The notes below the pieces were generated by a model that had not been told where the DNA came from, ran no database searches, and saw only the letters and a program-made list of their open reading frames with translations. From Limnoperna fortunei (taxonomy: Eukaryota > Mollusca > Bivalvia > Mytilida > Modiolidae), in the NCBI GenBank assembly GCA_944474755.1, contig OX104116.1:10357547-10421546 (forward strand): 64,000 nucleotides of DNA, read 5' to 3'. Both the position numbers and the translations under genes were made by a program. Below, one piece after another: positions 18,026 to 29,100 of this stretch (within the stretch, counting starts at the first letter, position 1; every line of letters starts with the position of its first letter).

Positions 18026-19627
18026 ATGGCGTCGCCTTCGTTTTCCAGTGTGGTCGTAGGTAAATCTACTCAGTTGTCGACTGTAGTTGCCTCGGGCAAT
18101 TCTTTGTCAAGTACTACGGACAATAGAGATCTTAATTTAATTAAGAGAACAATGCCAACCAAGGTAGGTGTAAAATCCGTGCCCCAGGCTAATGGTAGTA
18201 ATGTTGTTAATTCGCGTGGAGAAAGTTCAAGACTAAAAAGTTCACCTTTGTCAACCGGAAATAATGTAGAGTCTGTTCGAGAAAGTGTAGGATCTGAACA
18301 GAGCGATGACATGCCATCATTTGGGCATAAACCGTTTGGTTTTGTTTCAAGGAAACATGGTGTCAAGTTAACAAATATACAGTCTATATCAATAGAACAG
18401 TATGTTGTTGCTGTTGCTGATGTGGTAAATCCAGAGAATATAGTGGCTGCCTCTCGTATGAGATCTGGAGTCGTTATATTTTTATCTAACCTTGACGATG
18501 TCGAACATTTGTGTTCAAGTGGCCTTAGCATAGGGGACGAATTCATTGAAGTGCAGTGTTTAGTTAAAATCCCTAAAAAAGTTACCTTGTCTAATTGCCC
18601 CCCTTTTATTCCTAATGATTTACTCGAAGATGAGTTGATGCGTTATGGACGCATTATTTCAGAAATAAAACCTATTGCACTAGGCATTAAAATCCCAACA
18701 TTGAAACATGTAAAGTCATTCAGAAGACAAGTGTCCCTTGTTTTGCACCCCAATGTTATAATACCGGAATACTTTGATATGTATTATCAAAGGCAAAATT
18801 ATAGAATTTTTTTAAATGATGATGTAGTTTGCTTTAAATGCAAACAGACTGGACATATACAAAGTCGATGTCCCGAAAACAGACCTAGAGTCGAGAACAA
18901 AATTTCAGAAGTAAATACAACCCCATTAACAGCTGAACGTATACCATCAACTAGAACGGTAGATCAGTCTGTTGCCTCGGACTCTAACGTCCAATTTACG
19001 GCTGTACCAATTTCGCCAATCGGGACAGTGGGGCAGTCCGTTACCTTGGACTCTGGAGTCCATGACTCTGCATGTAACAGCCCAGCCAATCTTAATTCAA
19101 TTGTTTGTAACACCGCCACTAATGTTACCGCTGTTATCGTAGACATCCACACACCTAATGATAAAGTGCAGATTGATGTTTTGCCAACCAAGTCTGCACT
19201 TAAACGAAAAGCAGAAAACAGTGATTCTGCTATTAGTGTAAAATCCCCCACAACTGAAGCTGTATCTGCTCCAGATGATATAAGTATATGGGATTTACCT
19301 CCCCCATCCCATATAATACTTAGTACCAATGAGGAGGATGATGTAGACATTGAGTCTATATCCTCCGATTTATCGGAGCAAAACATGTCCCAAATTGTAG
19401 TGGATCATGAACAAAAGTTGTCCACTGATGAATTGGATCAACTTCTTTCCGAACTGAAAAGTAACAAAAAACCAATTGAAAAATGCTTAGAATACACCTC
19501 CAACCTGAAGCAACTCTGTCAAGATTTTATAGACCTTCGTAGAAACCCTGAGTCATCATCACAGTTAAAAGCTCGTCTCAATAAGTTGATTAAGAAGGTT
19601 AAGGCATATGTGAAAACTCATGCTTAG
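18026..19627 (+). CDS. LINE copy 3 ORF1 protein
   Basis: 533 residues from the MASPSFSS start shared with the other copies. An in-frame upstream ATG at 17909 would add 39 residues, but they are translated 5' UTR with no counterpart in copies 1, 2 and 5, so I reject it. The zinc knuckle is CFKCKQTGHIQSRC. The low-complexity segment is longer than in copies 1, 2 and 5 and holds two DQSV/GQSV-type repeats around PIGTVGQSVTLDS. Confidence 0.85.
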   Translation: MASPSFSSVVVGKSTQLSTVVASGNSLSSTTDNRDLNLIKRTMPTKVGVKSVPQANGSNVVNSRGESSRLKSSPLSTGNNVESVRESVGSEQSDDMPSFGHKPFGFVSRKHGVKLTNIQSISIEQYVVAVADVVNPENIVAASRMRSGVVIFLSNLDDVEHLCSSGLSIGDEFIEVQCLVKIPKKVTLSNCPPFIPNDLLEDELMRYGRIISEIKPIALGIKIPTLKHVKSFRRQVSLVLHPNVIIPEYFDMYYQRQNYRIFLNDDVVCFKCKQTGHIQSRCPENRPRVENKISEVNTTPLTAERIPSTRTVDQSVASDSNVQFTAVPISPIGTVGQSVTLDSGVHDSACNSPANLNSIVCNTATNVTAVIVDIHTPNDKVQIDVLPTKSALKRKAENSDSAISVKSPTTEAVSAPDDISIWDLPPPSHIILSTNEEDDVDIESISSDLSEQNMSQIVVDHEQKLSTDELDQLLSELKSNKKPIEKCLEYTSNLKQLCQDFIDLRRNPESSSQLKARLNKLIKKVKAYVKTHA

Positions 19628-19650
19628 ACGACAATTATTCCGAAATCAAT

Positions 19651-22600
19651 ATGTATTTTGCTATTAGTTATGCATTTTTATTCTGTGTTTTCACTACAAT
19701 TGTAATGTCCGGTTTTTCGTTAGTTTCACTGAACACTCAAGGTTGTCGTGACTCTTTTAAAAGATATTTTATATTAGATTCTTTGAAATCTAAATTAAAT
19801 GCAGATATAGTGTTTCTTCAAGATACCCATACCATTCCTTCTGATGAAGGTATATGGAAAATGATATGGAGAGGAGAAATTGTGTTCTCTCATCTCTCGA
19901 CTATTTCTGCTGGATTAGCGATATGTTTTTCAAATAATTTAGAATATACTATTCTAGATCATAAAGTTATATTACCCGGTCGCATTTTACATGTAACTAT
20001 CAAACTACAGGAACAAACTGTATATTTGTTGAATGTTTATTCCCCCACCTGTCCCAAAGAAAAACTAGACTTTTTGAAATATTTAAAACACCACTTGAAT
20101 CAACTTGATTCGTCCATTCTAATATTTCTTGGAGGTGATTTTAATTGTACTACTAATCCTTCCCTTGATCGGACAGGAGATATTGAACCCCACCCCCATT
20201 CTTGTAATGAATTTAAAACTATTGTTAAACGTTTCAAATTTATTGATACGTTTCGCAATATTCACCCGTACGATAGAACTTATTCCTGGTCGAGAAATGA
20301 CGGTGTCGCCGCAAGACTCGATCGAATTTATATACCTAAACATTATAGTCAGTTTATTCGATCCTCAGAAATAAAACCATGTTCATATTCTGATCATGAT
20401 TACGTTCGTGTTTATTTTAAAGAAATACCAAGTAAACACAAGAGTGCTTACTGGTGTTTAAACACATCTCTTTTAGATGATAAATTGTATGTTGACATGA
20501 TAAATAACTTTTGGCTTTCCTGGCAATTACAGAAATCTGAGTTTAAGTGTATCCAAGATTGGTGGGATCGTGGAAAATACAAAATAAAGGAACTTTCGCA
20601 AGAATTTTCCATTAAAAAGAATTATGATTTTAAACGTAAATTTAATGTTTTACAATCCGATATTGAATTATTAAAATCAAATATTACAACAAACCCTGAT
20701 CTCAATGCCATTTTAATTGAGAAGCAAAATCAGTTATCTGAACTTGAACGGATCCAGGCCCGTGGTGCTTGGGTTCGTTCAAGATTCAAATATGTAAATG
20801 ATTCAGATAAACCTACAAAATATTTCTTTGATCTTGAAAAGAAACGTGGTACAAAGAAATTATTATCTCATTTAACCTTGCCTGATGGCAGTATAACTGA
20901 TTCAGATCAGGAAATAAAAACCCTTGCCCGAAATTTTTATTCCGATTTGTATAACCCCGATCCTGTTGATGAAGGTTGTCAAAATGAAATTTTGAAAGAC
21001 CTTCCTACAATAAATGAAATCCAAAAACAAACATTAGATAGTGTTATAAGTTATGATGAATTGTCCTCTGCCGTTTCAAAAATGAATAATAATAAATCCC
21101 CTGGTATTGATGGGCTGCCTAGTGAATTTTACAAAACCTTTTGGAACATCGTTGGGAAAGATATGCACGAAGTTTTTGTTTCTTCGATTGAAGAAAAGAG
21201 ACTTCCACTTTCGTGCAGAAGAGCCGTTCTGACAATGATACCGAAGAAAGGTGACAGTAGTTTGTTGAAAAACTGGAGGCCAGTGTCTCTTCTCTGTTGT
21301 GATTATAAAATATTAACGAGAGCTTTCTCGCTAAGACTTCGTACCGTTCTACCCGATATATTACATATCGATCAAAGTTATTGTGTTCCCGGTCGTCATA
21401 TCAGTGACAATATTCGTTTTATTTCTGATGCTACTTGTTATGCTAATCAGGAAAATATCCCCCTTGCTATTGTTTCCCTTGACCAAGAGAAAGCTTTTGA
21501 TCGTGTTCATCATGGTTATTTGATGAAGACATTAGAAGCCTTCGGTTTTGGCGATTATTTTATATCATGTATAAAAACTATTTATACAGATGTACACAGT
21601 TTACTTAAAATTAATAACTCGTTATCATCTCCTTTTCAATTTAAAAGAGGTATACGACAAGGATGTTCCTTGTCTGGTCAATTATATGCCATTTGCCTTG
21701 AACCTCTTTTGCATAAATTAAGATCAAAAGATGGTATTTCAGGTCTTGAACTTCCATTATCTGATGGTAAGAAAAGTTGTTTATCTGCATATGCAGATGA
21801 TTTGGATACTCTGTTAACGCAGGACTCTGATTTTAATAAGTTGTCTTTCTGGTTAGATATATACCAGAAAGCTTCCAATTCAAAAATTAATTTACAAAAA
21901 TCAGAAGGTTTGTGGGTGGGAAGTTGGAAAAATAGAAATGATTGTCCGCTTGGTCTCAAGTGGAATAATAAGGGTTTAAAGGTTTTGGGTACTTTTGTGG
22001 GAAACAATAGGGATTTTTATAAACAAAATTGGGAAGGGATAGAAGAGGATATTACTGTCAAACTTGACAGGTGGAAACCATTTGCTCGTGGTTTGTCACT
22101 TAGAGGACGAACGCTTGTAATTAATTTACTCTCTGCGTCAAAATTGTGGCATCGATTAAATTCAGTGGTCGTACCCGACGAAATTATACATGCCATTCAA
22201 AATAAATTTGTTGATTTTTTATGGCAAGGAAAACATTGGGTTGCCAAAGAAATGTTATATCTTCCCGTATGTACTGGAGGACAGGGTTTAGTCCATATTT
22301 TGTCTAGAATTCGTGATTTTCGAATTCAATTTATGTATAGATTTTTGACATTAATGAATGGTGAAGATGTTCACCCTTGTTACTATTTTTGTAAATATTT
22401 TTTGTCTACTGTTTCTAATTTGAATTATGATGTTCAGTTGTTATTACTTGATGGGGATTTTCATTATACTAACATCCCACACTTTTATCAAGATTTAATA
22501 AAATCCTGGAAATATTTTGAATCATCTAGAATTAAAATAGATGATACATCAGTGGCCGACATTTTAGAAGAACCTTTGTTCTTTAATCCTTTATTAATTA

Positions 22601-23832
22601 ACCCTAAAACCGATGAACCCTTTTATTTTGAAAATTTTGTACTTGCCGGTATGACTAAAGTTAAAGATCTTTTCGATACTAGTCTAAAAAGAAAATTTAC
22701 TGCAGCAGATCTTGTTGGCATTTTAAGCATTCGTTCTGAACGCTGTATCCAACAACATCTGGATTTACTATGGTCGTCTTTTCCTTCAACGTGGAGTGAA
22801 TTGATAGATCGTTTTTTACATAATGATATTGATATTGGTGTTGTTAACCAATATATTTTTAAAGTAGACATTGACAATGCACCTGAATTAAGTAAGGGTG
22901 TTGTTCTCGATAAATGTCCCAAGAAAATGATCTATTTGTTATCTGTTATACAGAATTTTAATCGTTCCCATACTAAAAAGTTACTGTCCCCCTGGAATAA
23001 TATTTTAAAATCAAATGTCCCCCCTAATATTATATATAGTCATGTTTATGAATATCCTCATAGCATGCATGAAGGTGATCTTAACTGGAGAATCCTTCAT
23101 GGTGCTATTTCAACTAGTAAATTTTTTTGTAAAGCTGGGTTTCAGTTATCTGATGTTTGTCTCTCTTGTGGTTTGCAAGAAGACTTGCATCACATTTTCG
23201 TTTCGTGTCCACGTATACAATGTTTATTAAGTTATGTCCAAAATATTTTGCTTAAATTTAATGATGTAGGTTCAATAGACTCTTTAATATTTGGACCTTC
23301 TACTCTTTCTAGCACTGACCAAACACCACCTCAGGTCAGTGCATATCGATCTCTTCCAGCTGTCCACACGCCAACATCGGACAGCTGTCCAGTTAGGAGA
23401 TCGAGTCCAGCTGATCCACTGTCACCTAGGATCAGCTGTCCAGAGATTCCAGTACCAGCCGACCACACGTCATCCAGGGTCGGCTGTCCAGCGACGAACA
23501 GACAGCCAATGGTGATGGAGGACGGAGCAGTCGTGTTGGGAGAATGTACCAACACGCAACGATGGACGAAGAGGTACAGGACCCCAAGACGACTGTTCCA
23601 GTGGATTGCCACCCAGGCGAAGATGGCCACCTACGTGACCCTGCAGCACCTAAGGACCGGAGGCGGACCAACAGAACCACTCCAGGAATTTAGGTCGCGC
23701 ATCCGCGCCCGTTTAGCAATTGAATTTGCTTATTGTAAGTTTACTAATAATGTTAATTCTTTTTCAGATTTTTGGTCTTATAATAATGTATTGTGTTTAA
23801 TTTCTAATGACAAGCTTGTTGTAAATATTTAA
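19651..23832 (+). CDS. LINE copy 3 ORF2: endonuclease-reverse transcriptase
   Basis: 1393 residues, uninterrupted. Copy-specific changes include RIYIPKHY (others RIYISKHY) in the last part of the endonuclease, SAVSKMNNN and IEEKRLPL in the fingers region. The catalytic motifs are unchanged. Residues after about 880 match copy 1 almost exactly. Whether the Ser-to-Pro change in the endonuclease harms activity cannot be told from sequence. Confidence 0.9.
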   Translation: MYFAISYAFLFCVFTTIVMSGFSLVSLNTQGCRDSFKRYFILDSLKSKLNADIVFLQDTHTIPSDEGIWKMIWRGEIVFSHLSTISAGLAICFSNNLEYTILDHKVILPGRILHVTIKLQEQTVYLLNVYSPTCPKEKLDFLKYLKHHLNQLDSSILIFLGGDFNCTTNPSLDRTGDIEPHPHSCNEFKTIVKRFKFIDTFRNIHPYDRTYSWSRNDGVAARLDRIYIPKHYSQFIRSSEIKPCSYSDHDYVRVYFKEIPSKHKSAYWCLNTSLLDDKLYVDMINNFWLSWQLQKSEFKCIQDWWDRGKYKIKELSQEFSIKKNYDFKRKFNVLQSDIELLKSNITTNPDLNAILIEKQNQLSELERIQARGAWVRSRFKYVNDSDKPTKYFFDLEKKRGTKKLLSHLTLPDGSITDSDQEIKTLARNFYSDLYNPDPVDEGCQNEILKDLPTINEIQKQTLDSVISYDELSSAVSKMNNNKSPGIDGLPSEFYKTFWNIVGKDMHEVFVSSIEEKRLPLSCRRAVLTMIPKKGDSSLLKNWRPVSLLCCDYKILTRAFSLRLRTVLPDILHIDQSYCVPGRHISDNIRFISDATCYANQENIPLAIVSLDQEKAFDRVHHGYLMKTLEAFGFGDYFISCIKTIYTDVHSLLKINNSLSSPFQFKRGIRQGCSLSGQLYAICLEPLLHKLRSKDGISGLELPLSDGKKSCLSAYADDLDTLLTQDSDFNKLSFWLDIYQKASNSKINLQKSEGLWVGSWKNRNDCPLGLKWNNKGLKVLGTFVGNNRDFYKQNWEGIEEDITVKLDRWKPFARGLSLRGRTLVINLLSASKLWHRLNSVVVPDEIIHAIQNKFVDFLWQGKHWVAKEMLYLPVCTGGQGLVHILSRIRDFRIQFMYRFLTLMNGEDVHPCYYFCKYFLSTVSNLNYDVQLLLLDGDFHYTNIPHFYQDLIKSWKYFESSRIKIDDTSVADILEEPLFFNPLLINPKTDEPFYFENFVLAGMTKVKDLFDTSLKRKFTAADLVGILSIRSERCIQQHLDLLWSSFPSTWSELIDRFLHNDIDIGVVNQYIFKVDIDNAPELSKGVVLDKCPKKMIYLLSVIQNFNRSHTKKLLSPWNNILKSNVPPNIIYSHVYEYPHSMHEGDLNWRILHGAISTSKFFCKAGFQLSDVCLSCGLQEDLHHIFVSCPRIQCLLSYVQNILLKFNDVGSIDSLIFGPSTLSSTDQTPPQVSAYRSLPAVHTPTSDSCPVRRSSPADPLSPRISCPEIPVPADHTSSRVGCPATNRQPMVMEDGAVVLGECTNTQRWTKRYRTPRRLFQWIATQAKMATYVTLQHLRTGGGPTEPLQEFRSRIRARLAIEFAYCKFTNNVNSFSDFWSYNNVLCLISNDKLVVNI
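23312..23556 (+). other. ORF2 hairpin cassette, copy 3
   Basis: Same as the copy 1 cassette, as expected from the shared 3' block. All five stems are perfect. Confidence 0.8.
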
Positions 23833-23906
23833 TGGTAAATTTGTATTTGTATTTGATTTTTAATGTCTCATTAATTTATTGTAAACCGCGATGGGTTAAA
23901 GGTTAA

Positions 23907-24061
23907 AACATGGACTGGCGTGTACCAGTCCATGTTGACTTTGATCATTTGGACAAAGTCATTTATAGGGCTCTTTAATTTTAACGATAGGTAGGTTAAA
24001 AGGTTAAAGTTTAAATTGACTTGTATCAATTTAAACTGACTTTGATCAGTTGGACAAAGTC
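23907..24061 (+). other. 3' UTR twin hairpin pairs, copy 3
   Basis: Same four hairpins as copy 1, part of the near-identical 3' block. Confidence 0.8.
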
Positions 24062-24252
24062 TTTTATTTTTTTCTATTGTATTTTCATATACTTTTGGAT
24101 TTAAAGTTATTATTAATATGTATATTCAAAATTGTTAATGTAGCTTGTCAAATAATGTATTGTTAGGTTTATATTTTATGTAATATGAATTTTTGATACC
24201 TTGTTAAACTGTGATTGATTGTTTTATTTAATAAAGGGTATTGAAAATTCAA

Positions 24253-24275
24253 TTCTTCTTCTTCTTCTTCTTCTT
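24253..24275. repeat. (TTC)n junction, copies 3/4
   Basis: About seven TTC units between the AATTCAA end of copy 3 and the start of copy 4. Confidence 0.9.
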
Positions 24276-24481
24276 GAAGGGATAGGACGTGTTTTTCGGA
24301 GCTCCGCTCAAATCATTTATTTATTGGTTGTTTTGTATTGTAGTTCGACAAAATTTATATTGTTGTGTTCAGAAGAAGAAGCTCTTTCATTTTGTGGGGT
24401 TGTTTTCATTATTTATTCTCGGATTGCCGAGATTTTTGGTGGATTGTGTTTTTGTTTATTGGTTTAATTTTTGGTTTAAAG

Positions 24482-26083
24482 ATGGCGTCGCCTTCGTTTT
24501 CCAGTGTGGTCATGGGTAAATCTACTCAGTTGTCGACTGTAGTTGCTTCGGGCAATTCTTTGTCAAGTAATACGGACAATAGAGATCTTAATTTAATTAA
24601 GAGAACAATGTCGTCAAAGGTAGGTGTAAAATCCGTGCCCCAGGCTAATGGTAGTAATCTTGTTAATTCGCGTGGAGAAAGTTCAAGACTAAAAAGTTCA
24701 CTTTTGACAACCGGAAATAATGCAGATTCTGTTCGAGAAAGTATAAGATCTGAACAGAGCGATGATATGCCATCATTTGGGCATAAACCGTTTGGTTTTG
24801 TTTCAAGGAAACATGGTGTCAAGTTAACAAATATACAGTCTATATCAATAGAACAGTATGTCATTGCTGTTGCTAATGTAGTAAATCCAGAGAATATAGT
24901 GGCTGCCTCTCGTATGAGATCTGGAGTCGTTATATTTTTATCTAACCTTGACGATGTCGAACATTTGTGTTCAAGTGGCCTGAGCATAGGGGACGAATTC
25001 ATTGAAGTTCAGTGTTTAGTTAAAATCCCTAAAAAAGTTACCTTGTCTAATTGCCCCCCTTTTATTCCTAATGATTTACTTGAAGATGAGTTGATGCGTT
25101 ATGGACGCATTATTTCAGAAATAAAACCTATTGCACTAGGCATTAAAATCCCAACATTGAAACATGTAAAGTCATTCAGAAGACAAGTGTCCCTTGTTTT
25201 GCACCCCAATGTTATAATACCGGAATACTTTGATATGTATTATCAAAGGCAAAACTATAGAATTTTTTTAAATGATGATGTAGTTTGCTTTAAATGCAAA
25301 CAGACTGGACATATACAAAGTCGATGTCCCGAAAACAGACCTAGAGTCGAGAACAAAATTTCAGAAGTAAATACAACCCCATTAACAGCTGAACGTATAC
25401 CATCAACTAGAACGGTAGATCAGTCTGTTGCCTCGGACTCTAGCGTCCAATTTACGGCTGTACCAGTTTCGCCAATCGGGACAGTGGGGCAGTCCGTTAC
25501 TTTGGACTCTGGAGTCCATGACTCTGCATGTAACAGCCCAGCCAATCTTAATTCAACTGTTTCTAACACCGCCACTAATGTTACCGCTGTTATCGTAGAC
25601 ATCCACACACCTAATGATAAAGTGCAGATTGATGTTTTGCCAACTAAGTCTGCAATTAAACGAAAAGCAGAAAACAGTGATTCTGCTATTAGTGTAAAAA
25701 CCCCCACAACTGAAGCTTTATCTGCTCCAGATGATATAAGTATATGGGATTTACCTCCCCCATCCCATATAATACTTAGTACCAATGAGGAGGAGGATGT
25801 AGACATTGAGTCTATATCCTCCGATTTATCGGAGCAAAACATGTCCCAAATTGTAGTGGATCATGAACAAAAGTTGTCCACTGATGAATTGGATCAACTT
25901 CTTTCCGAACTGAAAAGTAACAAAAAACCAATTGAAAAATGCTTAGAATACACCTCCAACCTGAAGCAACTCTGTCAAGATTTTATAGACCTTCGTAGAA
26001 ACCCTGAATCATCATCACAGTTAAAAGCTCGTCTCAATAAGTTAATTAAGAAAGTTAAGGCATATGTGAAAACTCATGCTTAG
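24482..26083 (+). CDS. LINE copy 4 ORF1 protein
   Basis: 533 residues from MASPSFSS. It is nearly the same as copy 3 ORF1, with scattered substitutions mostly in the first 130 residues (for example VMGKS for VVGKS). The zinc knuckle and helical tail are intact. As in copy 3, an upstream in-frame ATG at 24365 lies in 5' UTR and is not taken as the start. Confidence 0.85.
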   Translation: MASPSFSSVVMGKSTQLSTVVASGNSLSSNTDNRDLNLIKRTMSSKVGVKSVPQANGSNLVNSRGESSRLKSSLLTTGNNADSVRESIRSEQSDDMPSFGHKPFGFVSRKHGVKLTNIQSISIEQYVIAVANVVNPENIVAASRMRSGVVIFLSNLDDVEHLCSSGLSIGDEFIEVQCLVKIPKKVTLSNCPPFIPNDLLEDELMRYGRIISEIKPIALGIKIPTLKHVKSFRRQVSLVLHPNVIIPEYFDMYYQRQNYRIFLNDDVVCFKCKQTGHIQSRCPENRPRVENKISEVNTTPLTAERIPSTRTVDQSVASDSSVQFTAVPVSPIGTVGQSVTLDSGVHDSACNSPANLNSTVSNTATNVTAVIVDIHTPNDKVQIDVLPTKSAIKRKAENSDSAISVKTPTTEALSAPDDISIWDLPPPSHIILSTNEEEDVDIESISSDLSEQNMSQIVVDHEQKLSTDELDQLLSELKSNKKPIEKCLEYTSNLKQLCQDFIDLRRNPESSSQLKARLNKLIKKVKAYVKTHA

Positions 26084-26106
26084 ACGACAATTATTCCAAA
26101 ATCAAT

Positions 26107-29100
26107 ATGTATTTTGCTATTAGTTATGCATTTTTATTCTGTGTTTTCACTACAATTGTAATGTCCGGTTTTTCGTTAGTTTCACTGAACACTCAAGGTT
26201 GTCGTGACTCTTTTAAAAGATATTTTATATTAGATTCTTTGAAATCTAAATTAAATGCAGATATAGTGTTTCTTCAAGATACCCATACCATTCCTTCTGA
26301 TGAAGGTATATGGAAAATGATATGGAGAGGAGAAATTGTGTTCTCTCATCTCTCGACTCTTTCTGCTGGATTAGCGATATGTTTTTCAAATAATTTAGAA
26401 TATACTATTCTAGATCATAAAGTTATATTACCCGGTCGCATTTTACATGCAACTATCAAACAACAGGAACAAATTGTATATTTGTTGAATGTTTATTCCC
26501 CCACTTGTCCCAAAGAAAAACTAGACTTTTTGAAATATTTAAAACACCATTTGAATCAACTTGATTCGTCCATTCCAATATTTCTTGGAGGTGATTTTAA
26601 TTGTACTACTAATCCTTCCCTCGATCGGACAGGAGATATTGAACCCCACCCGCATTCTTGTAATGAATTTAAAACTATTGTTAAACGTTTCAAATTTATT
26701 GATACGTTTCGCAATATTCACCCGTACGATAGAACTTATTCCTGGTCGAGAAATGACGGTGTCGCCGCAAGACTCGATCGAATTTATATATCTAAACACT
26801 ATAGTCAGTTTATTCGATCCTCAGAAATAAAACCATGTTCATATTCTGATCATGATTACGTTCGTGTTTATTTTAAAGAAATACCAAGTAAACACAAGAG
26901 TGCTTACTGGTGTTTAAATACATCTCTTTTAGATGATAAATTGTATGTTGACATGATAAATAACTTTTGGCTTTCCTGGCAATTACAGAAATCTGAGTTT
27001 AAGTGTATCCAAGATTGGTGGGATCGTGGAAAATACAAAATAAAGGAACTTTCGCAAGAATTTTCCATTAAAAAGAATTATGATTTTAAGCGTAAATTTG
27101 ATGGTTTACAATCCGATATTGAATTATTAAAATCAAATATTACAACAAACCCTGATCTCAATGCCATTTTAATTGAGAAGCAAAATCAGTTATCTGAACT
27201 TGAACGAATCCAGGCCCGTGGTGCTTGGGTTCGTTCAAGATTCAAATAGGTTAATGATTCAGATAAACCAACAAAATATTTCTTTGACCTTGAAAAGAAA
27301 CGTGGTACAAAAAAATTATTATCCCATTTAACCTTGCCTGATGGCAGTATAACTGATTCTGATCAGGAAATAAAAACCCTTGCCCGAAATTTTTACACAG
27401 ACTTGTATAGCCCCGATCCTGTAGATGAAGGTTGTCAAAATGAGATTTTGAAAGACCTTCCTACATTAAATGAAACCCAAAAACAAACATTAGATAGTGT
27501 TATAAGTTATAATGAATTGTCCTCTGCCGTTTTAAAAATGAATAACAATAAGTCTCCTGGTATTGATGGGCTGCCTAGTGAATTTTACAAAACATTTTGG
27601 AACATCGTTGGGAAAGATATGCACGAAGTTTTTGTTACTTCGATTGAAGAAAACAGACTTCCACTTTCGTGCAGAAGAGCCGTTCTGACGATGATTCCGA
27701 AGAAAGGTGACAGTAGTTTGTTAAAAAACTGGAGACCAGTGTCTCTTCTCTGTTGTGATTATAAAATATTAACGAGAGCTTTCTCGCTAAGACTTCGTAC
27801 CGTTTTACCCGATATATTACACATCGATCAAAGTTATTGTGTACCCGGTCGTCATATCAGTGACAATATTCGTTTTATTTCTGATGCTACTTGTTATGCT
27901 AATCAGGAAAATATCCCCCTTGCTATTGTTTCCCTTGACCAAGAGAAGGCTTTTGATCGTGTTCATCATGGCTATTTGATGAAAACATTAGAAGCTTTCG
28001 GTTTTGGCGATTATTTCATTTCCTGTATAAAAACTATTTATACAGATGTACATAGTTTACTGAAAATTAATAATTCGTTATCTTCCCCTTTTCAATTTAA
28101 GAGAGGTATACGACAAGGATGTTCCTTATCAGGTCAGTTATATGCCATTTGCCTTGAACCTCTTTTGCATAAATTAAGGTCAAAAGATGGTCTTTCAGGC
28201 CTTGAACTTCCATTATCTGATGGTAAGAAAAGTTGTTTATCCGCGTATGCAGATGATTTGGATACTCTTTTAACGCAGGAATCTGATTTTGATAGGTTGT
28301 CTTTCTGGTTGGATATATATCAGAAAGCTTCCAATTCAAAAATTAATTTACAAAAGTCCGAAGGTTTATGGGTGGGAAGTTGGAAAAATAGAAATGATTG
28401 TCCACTTGGTCTCAAGTGGAATAATAAAGGTTTAAAGGTTTTGGGAACTTTTGTGGGGAACAATAGGGATTTTTATAAACAAAATTGGGAAGGGATGGAG
28501 GAGGATATTACTGTCAAACTTGACAGGTGGAAACCATTTGCTCGTGGTTTGTCACTTAGAGGTAGAACACTTGTTATCAATTTACTCTCCGCTTCAAAAT
28601 TGTGGCATCGATTAAATTCTGTAGCTGTTCCTGATGAAATTATTAATGTCATTCAAAATAAATTTGTAGACTTTCTATGGCAAGGAAAACATTGGGTTTC
28701 CAAAGAAATGTTGTATCTCCCTGTATGTACTGGAGGACAGGGTTTAGTCCATATTTTATCTAGAATTCGTGATTTTCGAATTCAATTTATGTATAGATTT
28801 TTGACATTAATGAATGGTGAAGAAGTTCACCCTTGTTACTATTTTTGTAAATATTTTTTGTCTACTGTTTCTAATTTGAATTATGATGTTCAATTGTTAT
28901 TACTTGATGGGGATTTTCAGTATACTAACATCCCAAGCTTTTATCAAGATTTAATAAAAGCCTGGAAATATTTTGAATCATCTAGAATAAAAATAGATGA
29001 TACATCAGTTGCAGACATTTTAGAAGATCCTTTGTTCTTTAATCCATGTTTAGTTAACCCTAAAACCGAAGAACCTTTTTATTTTGAAAATTTTGTAATT

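Larger units (their letters stand above)
17820..24252 (+). mobile_element. Tx1-clade LINE, copy 3 (complete, mosaic)
   Basis: About 6.43 kb with both ORFs open. From the 5' end through ORF1 and early ORF2 it is close to copy 4. From about 22294 to its 3' end it is almost the same as copy 1 from about 9440, at a constant offset of 12854, with about five differences seen in nearly 2 kb. It is therefore a composite of two lineages in this array. Confidence 0.9.
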
